Below the pieces are notes generated by a model, which had not been told where the DNA came from, ran no database searches, and was given only the letters and a program-made list of their open reading frames with translations. Of a stretch of 46,765 bases of DNA, positions 7,459 to 15,680 are shown in pieces. The stretch is from NCBI GenBank assembly GCA_045660065.1, contig JAZRDC010000128.1:1-46765 (forward strand), written 5' to 3'. Made by a program: the position numbers and the translations under genes. The number at the start of each line of letters is the position of its first letter. The stretch's first letter is position 1. The DNA comes from RGIG2094 sp045660065 (GTDB lineage: Bacteria; Bacillota; Clostridia; RGIG6154).

Positions 7459-8508
7459 ATGAAACATAATTTATGTGTAATCGGATATGGTGGAATGGGT
7501 GGCTGGCACACAAAACATGCTCTCACAAGTGATGTTGTAAACTTAAAAGGCATTTATGATATTGATCCAAAAAAAGCAGAACTTGCCAAGACAAATGGTA
7601 TTTATGCTTATGAAAGCCTCGAAGAAGTTTTAAATGACAAGGAAATTGACCTTGTTACTATCGCTATTCCCAATGACCAACATAGAAATATAGTTGTAAA
7701 ATGTTTAGAAGCAGGAAAAAATGTTATTTGTGAAAAACCTGTTACTATGTCGAGTAAAGTTTTGCAGGAAATGATTGATGCAGCAGAAAAATCAGGCAAA
7801 CTTTTCACAGTTCATCAGAACAGAAGATGGGATGTTGACTTTCTTGCTATGAAACAAATTCACGACAGCGGTGAAATCGGCAGAATTTTCAACATTGAAT
7901 CAAGAATTCACGGTTCACGCGGAATTCCAAGCGATTGGAGATGCCAGAAAGCCTATGGCGGTGGTATGGTGCTTGACTGGGGTGTTCACTTAATAGATCA
8001 GATTTGTATGATTTTAAAAGGAAAAATTACAAAAGTGTATTGCAAACTTGACCACATCACAAACGACAAAGTTGACGACGGGTTCAAACTTGACCTTACC
8101 TTTGACGACGGTGCAAGAGCCTATGTTGAAGTTGGTACATATAACTTTATTGATATGCCAAGATTTTATATGCAGGGTAAAGATGGCAGTGCAATTATCA
8201 CCAATTGGCAGGAAGATGCAAAAGTTGTTCATTGTAAATACTGGCACGAGAATGATGTTCTGCCCGTGAAAACAGCCGCAGGTCTTACCAAAACTATGGC
8301 CCCAAGAGACAGTGTTACAACTGATACTTACACAATTGACAAACCTGCGTCAGATGTTCACGATTTTTACAGAAATTTCACAAAAGCAATTGATGGTAAA
8401 GAAACTCAACTTGTTACTCATAGTCAGGTTATGCGTGTAATGAAAATCATGGAAGCCTGCTTTGAAAGTGATGCCAAATGTCAGGTAATAGATTTTACAG
8501 ATATGTAG
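7459..8508 (+). CDS. Gfo/Idh/MocA family NAD(P)-dependent oxidoreductase
   Basis: Members oxidise or reduce sugars, inositols and related alcohols with NAD(P). The 349-aa protein has an N-terminal Rossmann fold with GYGGMG (residues 9-14), the EKPV motif at 92-95 that supplies the conserved Lys, and a C-terminal alpha/beta substrate domain (QNRRWDVDF, then GGGMVLDWGVHLIDQI with the family's Asp and His). A GGAGGG site precedes the ATG. It is monocistronic, with its own consensus promoter and a cre-like palindrome, which suggests carbohydrate-dependent control. The sugar substrate cannot be deduced. Confidence 0.9.
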   Translation: MKHNLCVIGYGGMGGWHTKHALTSDVVNLKGIYDIDPKKAELAKTNGIYAYESLEEVLNDKEIDLVTIAIPNDQHRNIVVKCLEAGKNVICEKPVTMSSKVLQEMIDAAEKSGKLFTVHQNRRWDVDFLAMKQIHDSGEIGRIFNIESRIHGSRGIPSDWRCQKAYGGGMVLDWGVHLIDQICMILKGKITKVYCKLDHITNDKVDDGFKLDLTFDDGARAYVEVGTYNFIDMPRFYMQGKDGSAIITNWQEDAKVVHCKYWHENDVLPVKTAAGLTKTMAPRDSVTTDTYTIDKPASDVHDFYRNFTKAIDGKETQLVTHSQVMRVMKIMEACFESDAKCQVIDFTDM

Positions 8509-8512
8509 TTTT

Positions 8513-8544
8513 ATTCCCCCGAAATTTATTTCCGGGGAATTTTT
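8513..8544 (+). terminator. Intrinsic terminator after the oxidoreductase gene
   Basis: ATTCCCC (8513-8519) pairs with GGGGAAT (8534-8540), with an inner GAAA/TTTC pair, and is followed by TTTT. Confidence 0.75.
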
Positions 8545-8552
8545 ATACATAT

Positions 8553-8581
8553 TTGCATTTTTTTAAAATTTGTGGTATTAT
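8553..8581 (+). promoter_or_regulatory. Promoter of the SleB-like hydrolase gene
   Basis: TTGCAT (8553-8558) and TATTAT (8576-8581) are 17 bp apart, with TGG before the -10 (extended -10). It lies inside the longest open frame, which supports the downstream GTG start. The same TTGCAT-17-TGG-TAT pattern is used by rpsB. Confidence 0.6.
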
Positions 8582-8601
8582 TGCAAAAAGAGGTGAAGAA
8601 T

Positions 8602-9435
8602 GTGAAAAAAACTATAATTCTCGCGCTTATAATAAGCATTTTACTTACATCAATAAATGTTTTTGCAATTGATTTGTATGGCGGATATCCTATTTTTGCT
8701 GACATTGAAATAAACGGGAACTTTATAAAGTGTGTGCAAAAGCCAATCACCGTTAATGGTTCAACATACATTCCACTTCGTGCTTTTTGCGATGCAATAG
8801 GTGCGTCCATTTCCTGGAACCACGAAGAACAAGCAGCAACAGTTACAAAAGACAAGCATACCTTTGTTTATTATGGTGAAAAAGACTACAGCATAATAGA
8901 TGGCAAAAAAAGTGATGGTGCAGTTATGGAAAATCACCTGTTATTTATTCCCGTAAGGGCGACCTGCGCGGCACTTGGATATAAAATTGAGTGGGACAAT
9001 TTTTATTATATTGTAAAAATCACCGCACCAGATATCACAGTCCCTGAAAAATGCAAAGATTTTTCATATAACTTGGAGGATATACTTTATCTTGCAAAAA
9101 TCACGCAGATAGAAAGCGGTTCTCAACCCTTTAAAACCAAAGTCGGCGTTGCAGCCACAGTTGTTAACCGCACAAAATCGAAACTTTTCCCGAACACAAT
9201 CAAAGGGGTAATATTTGACACCAAGTACGGCACTCAGTTCCCCCCTGCCCACACTGATAAAATCAATGTAACACCATCTTCTGCCTGCATACTTGCGGCA
9301 AAATGTGCGCTCAATAATACAAGTCCTGTGGGAAACTCGCTTTATTTCATAAGCAAGAGTGCTGCCCCATCATCCTGGGCACATAAAAACCGCGAATTTT
9401 ATATAACTTTGGGCAATATGAATTTTTATTTGTAA
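8602..9435 (+). CDS. Secreted SleB/CwlJ-type cell-wall hydrolase with copper-amine-oxidase-like N-terminal domain
   Basis: This is a predicted exported lytic enzyme acting on peptidoglycan, 277 aa from the GTG at 8602. The start was chosen because AGAGGTGA lies 5 nt upstream and a signal peptide (KKTIILALIISILLTSINVFA) follows at once. Residues ~25-150 resemble the copper amine oxidase N-terminal repeat (ITVNGSTYIPLRAF and LLFIPVRATCAALGYKIEWD), in Clostridia a cell-surface module rather than an oxidase. Residues ~160-277 match the Hydrolase_2 (SleB/CwlJ) fold: LAKITQIESGSQPF with the putative catalytic Glu, VAATVVNRTKSKLFPNTIKGVIF, and a final NREFYITLGNMNFYL. SleB relatives degrade spore cortex at germination; vegetative relatives exist, so the stage of action is uncertain. 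Confidence 0.88.
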   Translation: MKKTIILALIISILLTSINVFAIDLYGGYPIFADIEINGNFIKCVQKPITVNGSTYIPLRAFCDAIGASISWNHEEQAATVTKDKHTFVYYGEKDYSIIDGKKSDGAVMENHLLFIPVRATCAALGYKIEWDNFYYIVKITAPDITVPEKCKDFSYNLEDILYLAKITQIESGSQPFKTKVGVAATVVNRTKSKLFPNTIKGVIFDTKYGTQFPPAHTDKINVTPSSACILAAKCALNNTSPVGNSLYFISKSAAPSSWAHKNREFYITLGNMNFYL

Positions 9436-9462
9436 AAAAATAAAATTTTCCAAAAAAAATAC

Positions 9463-9491
9463 TTGCATTATATGTAAAGTTGTGGTATACT
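9463..9491 (+). promoter_or_regulatory. Promoter of rpsB-tsf
   Basis: TTGCAT (9463-9468) and TATACT (9486-9491) are 17 bp apart, with TGG directly before the -10. Confidence 0.7.
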
Positions 9492-9513
9492 ATTTGGGCG
9501 GAAAAATACGCAC

Positions 9514-9570
9514 GCTTTTTTCTACCGGTTGTGGTCCTTGATAAAGGCTACCGGAAATACAAGAAAAAGC
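9514..9570 (+). promoter_or_regulatory. Structured leader of rpsB (possible S2 autoregulatory RNA)
   Basis: Three stacked helices are visible: GCTTTTTTCT (9514-9523) with AGAAAAAGC (9562-9570, one bulge), CCGGT (9525-9529) with ACCGG (9550-9554), and CCTT (9536-9539) with AAGG (9544-9547) around a GATA tetraloop. The structure fills the space between promoter and ribosome binding site and has no T run, so it is more likely a protein-binding leader than an attenuator. S2 as the ligand is inferred from position. Confidence 0.55.
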
Positions 9571-9601
9571 GGAGGAAAATAACCACGGAGGTGTAGTAAA
9601 A

Positions 9602-10333
9602 ATGGCAGTTATTTCTATGAAACAATTGTTAGAAGCAGGTGTTCACTTCGGTCACCAGACAAGAAGATGGAACCCAAAAATGGCAGAGTATATCTTTGCT
9701 GAAAGAAATGGTATTTATATCATTGACTTGCAGAAAACTGCAAAAAAAGTTGAAGAAGCTTATTCTTTCGTAAGAGACATCGCAGCAGACGGCGGCGAAA
9801 TCCTTTTTGTAGGTACAAAGAAGCAGGCTCAGGAATCAATCAAAGAAGAAGCTGAAAGAGTTGGCATGTACTATGTTAACGCTAGATGGCTCGGCGGTAT
9901 GCTTACAAACTTCGGTACTATCAAAAAGAGAATCGAAAGATTAAAACAGCTTAAGAAAATGGAAGAAGACGGCGTATTCGAACTTCTCCCTAAAAAAGAA
10001 GTTTCAAACTTAAACAACGAAGCTGAAAAACTCGAAAAGTATCTCGGCGGTATCAAAGATATGAAAGATATCCCAGCTGCTATGTTCGTAGTTGATCCTA
10101 AGAAAGAAAAAATCGCTATCGCTGAAGCACACAAACTCGGTATTCCGGTTGTTGCTATCGTTGATACAAACTGTGATCCTGAAGAAGTTGATTACCCAAT
10201 TCCTGGTAACGACGATGCTATCAGAGCAGTAAAACTCATCGCTTCAACAATTGCTAACGCAGTTTTAGAAGGCAAACAGGGTGAATCATTCAGCGTTGCT
10301 GAAGAAGACAGTGAAGAAGCTGTTCAGGAATAA
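9602..10333 (+). CDS. rpsB: 30S ribosomal protein S2
   Basis: S2 binds near the 16S rRNA head-body junction and is among the last proteins to join the 30S subunit. The 243-aa protein has the family signatures MKQLLEAGVHFGHQTRRWNPKM near the N terminus, EILFVGTKKQAQ, RWLGGMLTNF, and PVVAIVDTNCDPEEVDYPIPGNDDA. A CGGAGGTG site precedes the ATG. It is followed by tsf in the standard rpsB-tsf order. Confidence 0.98.
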   Translation: MAVISMKQLLEAGVHFGHQTRRWNPKMAEYIFAERNGIYIIDLQKTAKKVEEAYSFVRDIAADGGEILFVGTKKQAQESIKEEAERVGMYYVNARWLGGMLTNFGTIKKRIERLKQLKKMEEDGVFELLPKKEVSNLNNEAEKLEKYLGGIKDMKDIPAAMFVVDPKKEKIAIAEAHKLGIPVVAIVDTNCDPEEVDYPIPGNDDAIRAVKLIASTIANAVLEGKQGESFSVAEEDSEEAVQE

Positions 10334-10349
10334 TTTAATTTAAAATCAG

Positions 10350-10381
10350 GCGGTCTTTTGGTAGCATAATTAAAAGACCGC
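10350..10381 (+). other. Hairpin between rpsB and tsf
   Basis: GCGGTCTTTT (10350-10359) pairs perfectly with AAAAGACCGC (10372-10381) around a 12-nt loop. No T run follows, so it is probably a processing, stabilising or tsf-regulating hairpin rather than a terminator. Confidence 0.55.
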
Positions 10382-10410
10382 TTATCAATATACGAAAGGA
10401 AGATGTTATT

Positions 10411-11298
10411 ATGGCATTTACAGCAAGTGATGTTAAAGATTTAAGAGAAAAAACAGGCTGCGGTATGATGGATTGTAAAAAAGCTCTTACCGAAGCTGAT
10501 GGTGATATGGACAAAGCTATTGAAATTCTCCGTGAAAAAGGAATGGCTAAAGCTGTTAAAAAGAGCGGAAGAATTGCGGCAGAAGGTCTTGTTGATATCG
10601 TAGTTGATGGCAATGTTGGTGCTATCGTTGAAGTTAACTCAGAAACAGACTTCGTTGCTAAAAACGAAGAATTTGTTAACATGGTTAAAGACTTCGCTAA
10701 ACAGGTTATCGCTGAAAATCCAGCAGATGTTGATGCACTTTTAGCTTCAACAATCGATGGCGCAACTGTTAAAGATATCTTAACAGAAAAAATCGCTAAA
10801 ATCGGTGAAAATATGAATGTAAGAAGATTTGCTCGTTTCGAAGGAAACGTTGTTGACTACATTCACATGGGCGGTAAAATCGGTGTTATGGTTAAGGTTG
10901 AAGCTGACCTTTCAAACGCTGATGCTGTTAGCGCTGCAAGAGATGCTGCTATGCAGATCGCTGCTATGAACCCACTTTACATGGACAAATCAGTTGTTCC
11001 TGCAGAAGATGTTGAAAAAGAAAAATCAATCATTTTGGCTCAGATCAAAGAAGATCCTAAAATGGCTGGTAAACCAGAAAACATTTTGGAAAAAATGGTT
11101 GAAGGTAAAATCAACAAATTCTTTGAAGAAAACTGTCTCCTTCAGCAGAAATTCGTTAAAGACGATAAAGTTTCTGTTGAAAAATATCTTGCAGCAAACG
11201 GTGTTAAACTCGTTGACTATGTAAGATTTGAAAAAGGCGAAGGTCTTGAAAAGAAAGAAGACGATTTCGCTGCAGAAGTTGCTTCAATGGCAAAATAA
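10411..11298 (+). CDS. tsf: Elongation factor Ts
   Basis: EF-Ts exchanges GDP for GTP on EF-Tu. The 295-aa protein has the N-terminal UBA-like domain with DLREKTGCGMMDCKKAL, the switch-contacting NSETDFVAKNEEF segment and the core RFEGNVVDYIHMGGKIGVMV. An AAAGGAAG site precedes the ATG. It is the second gene of rpsB-tsf and ends before a strong terminator. Confidence 0.98.
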   Translation: MAFTASDVKDLREKTGCGMMDCKKALTEADGDMDKAIEILREKGMAKAVKKSGRIAAEGLVDIVVDGNVGAIVEVNSETDFVAKNEEFVNMVKDFAKQVIAENPADVDALLASTIDGATVKDILTEKIAKIGENMNVRRFARFEGNVVDYIHMGGKIGVMVKVEADLSNADAVSAARDAAMQIAAMNPLYMDKSVVPAEDVEKEKSIILAQIKEDPKMAGKPENILEKMVEGKINKFFEENCLLQQKFVKDDKVSVEKYLAANGVKLVDYVRFEKGEGLEKKEDDFAAEVASMAK

Positions 11299-11317
11299 TC
11301 GCAATTAATTGCAATTT

Positions 11318-11345
11318 AAAGGAAAGCCTATGGCTTTCCTTTTTT
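11318..11345 (+). terminator. Intrinsic terminator of rpsB-tsf
   Basis: AAAGGAAAGCC (11318-11328) pairs with GGCTTTCCTTT (11332-11342) around TAT, within a T run. It lies just before the convergent gene ending at 11348 and could also act weakly on that strand. Confidence 0.88.
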
Positions 11346-11347
11346 CA

Positions 11348-12688
11348 TTATAAAAACATATTCAACCACATATCAACCTGCAATAAATAAAGCATTGTTT
11401 CAGGTCGTGGAAAAAGTCTTGTAAACTTTAAAAGTTCTTCTTTTTCAATAAGTCCTGACATTGCATTTTTGCTTAAAATCATCTCGGAAAACAAAGTTTT
11501 AAGATTTTTATAATTTTCCTTGTTACGCTTATATCTTTCTCCCCCAAATTCTCCTGCAAGTTTTTTTGCATATTTTATATTGTTTAATGAATAGGCTGCT
11601 GTTTCTTCTTTTAAAAAAGGGAAAAATATATTTTTGCACATTTTTCTCTTTGCGTACACTACCTGCGGAATTACTATGTACTGCTTTATGTAAATTTCTT
11701 CTTTTTTCTGTATATCTTTTTCGTCCTTAAATTCAAAAAAAGGAAGAGTTGATAAAAAACCATTTACATATTCCCTTTCTTGTTTTTTACACCAGACAGA
11801 TGGCAGTTTAAATCGTTCAGGTGCACAAAAAATGCTTGTTAAATCAAAAAATTTATCATCACTTGCTATGTTGCTCAAAGTCTTTAAATCAACATAAGGA
11901 GACGGTAAATCGCACATTTTTAAGTACAATTTAATGTTTTCTTTCAAGGTTAATTTTGTCATAGGTTTTTCCTGCATAAAATCATTTCCGAAATCATTTT
12001 TACACAGATATTTTAATCCGTTTACAGTTTGTGCATATGTATCAGTTGCATCACTTACAGAAAACATATGATAGTTTTCTACTGTTAACACAGAATTTTT
12101 ATATTTTACATAGCACCCCGGCGGAATTTCAAAAATTTTTGAAAACAAAGTTTCCCCCGGCGTTCTACCGCCTGTCAAAGCAAACAATTTACAATAAATA
12201 TCATCACACAAATCTTTTTTAACGCACGGGAACTTTAAAACTCCTTTTATTTCAGAGGAAAAAATAAGTCTTATGCCGTCAAAATAATAAAAAAGCGTAT
12301 TAAACCCCACTTTATCCCGAACCAACAATAATTGTTGTTTTGTGCCGTCCCAAACAACTATTGAAAATTCCCCTTTAAAAAGTTTAAAGCAGTTTTCTCC
12401 AAGAAAAATATAGTATAAAAGCACCAATTCTGCTGTGTTTTCAGTTTCAAATACTGCCCCTCGCAATCCAAGACTTCGTTTTAGTGCATCCAGGTTATGT
12501 ATTTTACCGTCAAAAACAACTAAATACCTGCTTCCTGAAAACTCCTTAGAAAAACTTTCTCCCCTCCCTGACGCATAGCATCCCTTTGCCGATATAGTTT
12601 TGCCTTTTGTTACATACTCGCACATTTTACCCCAATAAGCACTTTCGGGTCTGAATTTTTCCGAAACAATCCCGCAGATATTGCACAT
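11348..12688 (-). CDS. Asparagine-synthetase-like protein with degenerate active sites
   Basis: The N-terminal ~190 residues are clearly a class II glutamine amidotransferase domain of the AsnB type. Cys2 is kept (MCNICG), and WDGTKQQLLLVRDKVGFNTLFYYFDG and LIFSSEIKGVLKF match the 'aRDr-G-kPLYY ... FaSEiKal' stretch. The usual FNGEIYN motif reads FDGKIHN and the T-x-SD-x-E-x segment reads TENTAELV, so residues that hold glutamine and the oxyanion are altered. The C-terminal half (~230-446) keeps only traces of the synthetase fold. It has no SGGxDSS ATP loop and no SGDGxDE segment. A GGAGGG site precedes the ATG. It may be a pseudoenzyme, or a specialised surface-polymer or peptide-modification protein; ordinary asparagine synthesis seems unlikely. 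It sits downstream of a polysaccharide deacetylase gene on the same strand. Confidence 0.75.
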   Translation of the reverse strand: MCNICGIVSEKFRPESAYWGKMCEYVTKGKTISAKGCYASGRGESFSKEFSGSRYLVVFDGKIHNLDALKRSLGLRGAVFETENTAELVLLYYIFLGENCFKLFKGEFSIVVWDGTKQQLLLVRDKVGFNTLFYYFDGIRLIFSSEIKGVLKFPCVKKDLCDDIYCKLFALTGGRTPGETLFSKIFEIPPGCYVKYKNSVLTVENYHMFSVSDATDTYAQTVNGLKYLCKNDFGNDFMQEKPMTKLTLKENIKLYLKMCDLPSPYVDLKTLSNIASDDKFFDLTSIFCAPERFKLPSVWCKKQEREYVNGFLSTLPFFEFKDEKDIQKKEEIYIKQYIVIPQVVYAKRKMCKNIFFPFLKEETAAYSLNNIKYAKKLAGEFGGERYKRNKENYKNLKTLFSEMILSKNAMSGLIEKEELLKFTRLFPRPETMLYLLQVDMWLNMFL

Positions 12689-12747
12689 TTAAAAGCCCTC
12701 CGAATGGGAAAATATATATTATATATTATTCCGCTTTTAAAAAAGTG

Positions 12748-13596
12748 CTACAACACCTTGGAAATATCAAAATTTTTGGTTCGGTTATATCTTTTCAGTT
12801 CGTACAAGCATTCAGAATCTCTTGTAATATAGTTTATTCCCTCCTCACACCCATAAGTTACCTTAAATCCCATTGATTTAATTATATCAAGTGCCTTATC
12901 GTTGACTGCCCCGAACGGACAGGTAAATGCTAATGGTGTTATTCCGCAATTAATATCTAAAAGTTTTTGTGTTTTTTCGATGTCCGACTTTAATAATTTT
13001 TCATATTCTTTGTCTGTTTCTGTCTTTTGTTTAAGTATTCCCTTTCTTTTCTTCAAGTCGTGAAGATTATATGTGTGATTTTGGATTTCAAACACACCAT
13101 CATCTGCCATTTCTTTTATCATACTCCAGGTAACATGAGAATAGTTGTTATTAAATGTCTTTTCTTTTGAATAACTCTCGGTGTAATATCCTATTACAGA
13201 TAAAACTCCCTTCATACCATACTTTTTCATAAGCGGATATGCGTAAGAATAGTTGTTATAATATCCATCATCAAAAGTAATCACAACTGCTTTTTCAGGA
13301 AGAGGTGTCCCTTTTTCCACATAATTTATTAAATCCTTTGTAACTACTGTTTCATACCCTGCATTTTTAATATAATTTAAATCTTCTTCAAATGTTTTGG
13401 GCGTTATAACATATTCCCCTGCCCGTTGCTCGCTGTCTAAAATACTGTGATACATAAGCACACACAATGGTTTCCCGTTTTTTATACCACTTACGCTTTC
13501 TGTTTTTTTTACATACATAACGTACACCGCAAAACTCATACAAAAAATTGCCAGAGCCATTAAAAATACCGATGCTAATTTAACAAATTTCAACAC
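12748..13596 (-). CDS. Membrane-anchored polysaccharide deacetylase (NodB domain, CE4)
   Basis: CE4 enzymes remove N- or O-acetyl groups from peptidoglycan, chitin or related glycans using a divalent metal. The 282-aa protein has one N-terminal membrane segment (~5-29) and then an outside NodB domain: LCVLMYHSI, TFDDG (107-111, base and metal Asp), NHTYNLH (173-179, metal His174 and His179), and LAFTCPFGAVND in place of the usual RxPFG segment. The first codon is GTG at 13594-13596; the adjacent TTG at 13591-13593 is better spaced (7 nt) from GGGAG and may be the true start. The ribosome binding site overlaps the end of the 48-aa peptide gene, so the two are probably coupled. It lies in a cell-wall gene run with a SpoIID-like protein. 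Confidence 0.88.
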   Translation of the reverse strand: MLKFVKLASVFLMALAIFCMSFAVYVMYVKKTESVSGIKNGKPLCVLMYHSILDSEQRAGEYVITPKTFEEDLNYIKNAGYETVVTKDLINYVEKGTPLPEKAVVITFDDGYYNNYSYAYPLMKKYGMKGVLSVIGYYTESYSKEKTFNNNYSHVTWSMIKEMADDGVFEIQNHTYNLHDLKKRKGILKQKTETDKEYEKLLKSDIEKTQKLLDINCGITPLAFTCPFGAVNDKALDIIKSMGFKVTYGCEEGINYITRDSECLYELKRYNRTKNFDISKVL

Positions 13597-13605
13597 ACCA
13601 CTCCC

Positions 13606-13752
13606 TTATGGCAGCACTATCTCAATTTCAGGAATTTTCTCATTATGAGTTCCATTGTTTCCAAACATAACCACAATCAATGCAGTTATGATTGCAATAA
13701 TAGTCAGCGTTATTATTACTGCATTTTTTATATTAATCGTTAATACTTTCAT
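13606..13752 (-). CDS. Small single-pass membrane protein (48 aa)
   Basis: I do not recognise a family. The reading frame starts at the ATG at 13752-13750, inside the last codons of the SpoIID-like gene, and ends with TAA at 13608-13606, directly before the GGGAG site of the deacetylase gene. The peptide begins MKVLTINIKN, has one hydrophobic segment of about 20 residues (AVIITLTIIAIITALIVVMF) and a polar tail ending EKIPEIEIVLP. Overlap upstream and immediate coupling downstream suggest a real gene in the operon. The only ribosome binding signal is a weak GGGAT about 10 nt before the ATG. It could tether or regulate its cell-wall neighbours. Confidence 0.55.
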   Translation of the reverse strand: MKVLTINIKNAVIITLTIIAIITALIVVMFGNNGTHNEKIPEIEIVLP

Positions 13753-15667
13753 ACAAATTCACTATCCCATTCCATGTGTTTTTATCAATAACACCTGTTT
13801 GCGGTAAGTTCAGCACCTTTTGAAGTTCTTCTATATTATTTTTATGTTCATCAAAATTAAAATTGGCAAAAACCGTCGAAATTCTTTTAATCATTATAAC
13901 TGCAAATTCGTCAATATCAGTGGCTGTCGGAGTAATACTTTCATACCCTCTGCTGTCCTCTAACTCGTTTTTATCTAATAAAACAATGTATTCCCATGTG
14001 TCATAATCAATAATTCCATTTGGTTCAAAACCGCCTTTTCTTTGCACCAAAATAACAGCATCTTCGGTATCTGTACCAAAAACTCCGTTTGGAATGATCA
14101 CAGGAATTTCTTGTGATTGAGAAATTCTGCGAAGCATCTGCTGAGCGTTATTTACAGGTTCAGAAATTGTTTTGTTTGCATTTTTAAGATTGTTGTCAGT
14201 ATCCCCTTTTTTCAGTTCAAACCCCGGATACTGCCTCATTTTAGGGTTGACTGTACTTATCGCATCATAACTTTTGCTTCTTATCGCCGAATGAGTAGCA
14301 CTTTCTACCGCACCGCTTGATGATATCCCCTCAAGGGTTTGAATTTGCATAATGCTTTTTTCAGTAAGGGGACCGAAAAGCCCGGTTTCTGCAACTTCTC
14401 CTACATTATCAGGCGAGTATCTTGAAATATAATTTATATGGCGCTGAATTTCTCTTACATCTTCGCCATCGTCTCCTCTTGAAAGTAATCTTCCGGGAAA
14501 AGGTGCTAAAAATTTATCTCTCGGGAAAGTCTCTCTTAATGCCACATAATTTGCAATCGTAATGTAAGCACCATATATAGCCTCTGCAGTTTTTCTGTCT
14601 GTTTCACCTGTTTCAGGAAGACCGAATTCTTTTTGCATTGCTCTTACTGAATTTGCGGTAGATTCAGTATAAACACCTGATAAAGTTGTAGGAAGTGCCG
14701 TCGGATAAAAGTATGATAAAAACGCAAGTGCATATTGTAAATTTCGCACCTCTCCACCTGAACTACCTATTTTTAAAGTGTTTTGTGTAGTTTGTTTAAT
14801 ATTTTTTGTAATTTTCGACAAAGTTGCAGATTGCCCCAGAACAGGCGGATAGTCTGCAATATTTATTCCTTCTGCCTCTAATTCCGAAAGCCTTTTTATG
14901 CCTACAAACAACTCTACAATTCTGTACCAGGTAGCACGACCTACAATCCCGTCCTGGGTGAGTTTAAAAATCTCCTGAAACTTTTTAACTGCATTTTGAG
15001 TATTTTCATCAAACACCCCATTTACAGGATTAATTTTGGGAATTGCAGGATAATTATTTGAAATCCCATTTAAAGACCTTTGAAGCACCACCACATTATA
15101 TCCGCTGTCTCCCAATCTTAGTGGCGTACCGGGATATGACTCGCCAATGCCATCAATGGGCACATCTTCAACTAACACAATATCACTCCCATAGTAGTTT
15201 GTTAAAATATCATAAGCGCCAAGTCCCTGATTTGCAAGTTCCACCGATCCCCATTGGGACAAGCCATCGCAAGTGGTTGTAGTACCGTTACAGAACTTTG
15301 TTGCCAGAGGCTCCAAATTCTGTTCTCTTTTTATGTAAGAGTTAAAAATGTCGTCCACAATCAATGATATATTTTCAAATATGTTTCTACCTTCTTCAAA
15401 ACTCTGGTCAAGTGCTGTTGTGGATGTAATATCGAAATCATACCCTTTAGAGCGATAAAACTCTAAATAAACTCTGTTTAAAGCATAAGAAATCTGCGCG
15501 TAAATATTGGCTCTTAAGGCACTTTCAGGCCAAGTGGGATAAATTTCTCCCGATGCTACATTTTTTATATAGTCTGGAAAAGATACTGTTACATTTCTTG
15601 CATTTGAATCGGGCGGGCCCATATGGACTGTGATGTATTCAGGGATTGTAGGATATCTTATAGCCAC
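13733..15667 (-). CDS. SpoIID-like protein with multiple peptidoglycan-binding repeats, no signal peptide
   Basis: SpoIID is a lytic transglycosylase used in engulfment during sporulation. Here residues ~25-165 resemble a compressed SpoIID domain: VTVSFPDYIKNVASGEIYP, ESALRANIYAQISYALNRVY (compare 'EALKAQAVAARTYA') and CDGLSQWGSVELANQGLGAYDILTNYYG (compare 'G-x-SQWGA-x-GMA-x-x-G-x-x-Y-x-IL-x-YYP'). After it come about four or five PG_binding_1-type repeats (near residues 182-252, 300-370, 390-460, 510-580, and a partial one at the C terminus). The start is a GTG after AAGGGGGAG, and no signal peptide or membrane segment is present, which is unusual for a wall-binding protein. It lies 13 bp after the 127-aa gene and overlaps the 48-aa peptide gene. 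A spore-coat or cortex role is an inference. Confidence 0.8.
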   Translation of the reverse strand: MAIRYPTIPEYITVHMGPPDSNARNVTVSFPDYIKNVASGEIYPTWPESALRANIYAQISYALNRVYLEFYRSKGYDFDITSTTALDQSFEEGRNIFENISLIVDDIFNSYIKREQNLEPLATKFCNGTTTTCDGLSQWGSVELANQGLGAYDILTNYYGSDIVLVEDVPIDGIGESYPGTPLRLGDSGYNVVVLQRSLNGISNNYPAIPKINPVNGVFDENTQNAVKKFQEIFKLTQDGIVGRATWYRIVELFVGIKRLSELEAEGINIADYPPVLGQSATLSKITKNIKQTTQNTLKIGSSGGEVRNLQYALAFLSYFYPTALPTTLSGVYTESTANSVRAMQKEFGLPETGETDRKTAEAIYGAYITIANYVALRETFPRDKFLAPFPGRLLSRGDDGEDVREIQRHINYISRYSPDNVGEVAETGLFGPLTEKSIMQIQTLEGISSSGAVESATHSAIRSKSYDAISTVNPKMRQYPGFELKKGDTDNNLKNANKTISEPVNNAQQMLRRISQSQEIPVIIPNGVFGTDTEDAVILVQRKGGFEPNGIIDYDTWEYIVLLDKNELEDSRGYESITPTATDIDEFAVIMIKRISTVFANFNFDEHKNNIEELQKVLNLPQTGVIDKNTWNGIVNLYESIND

Positions 15668-15680
15668 TTAAAACTCCCCC

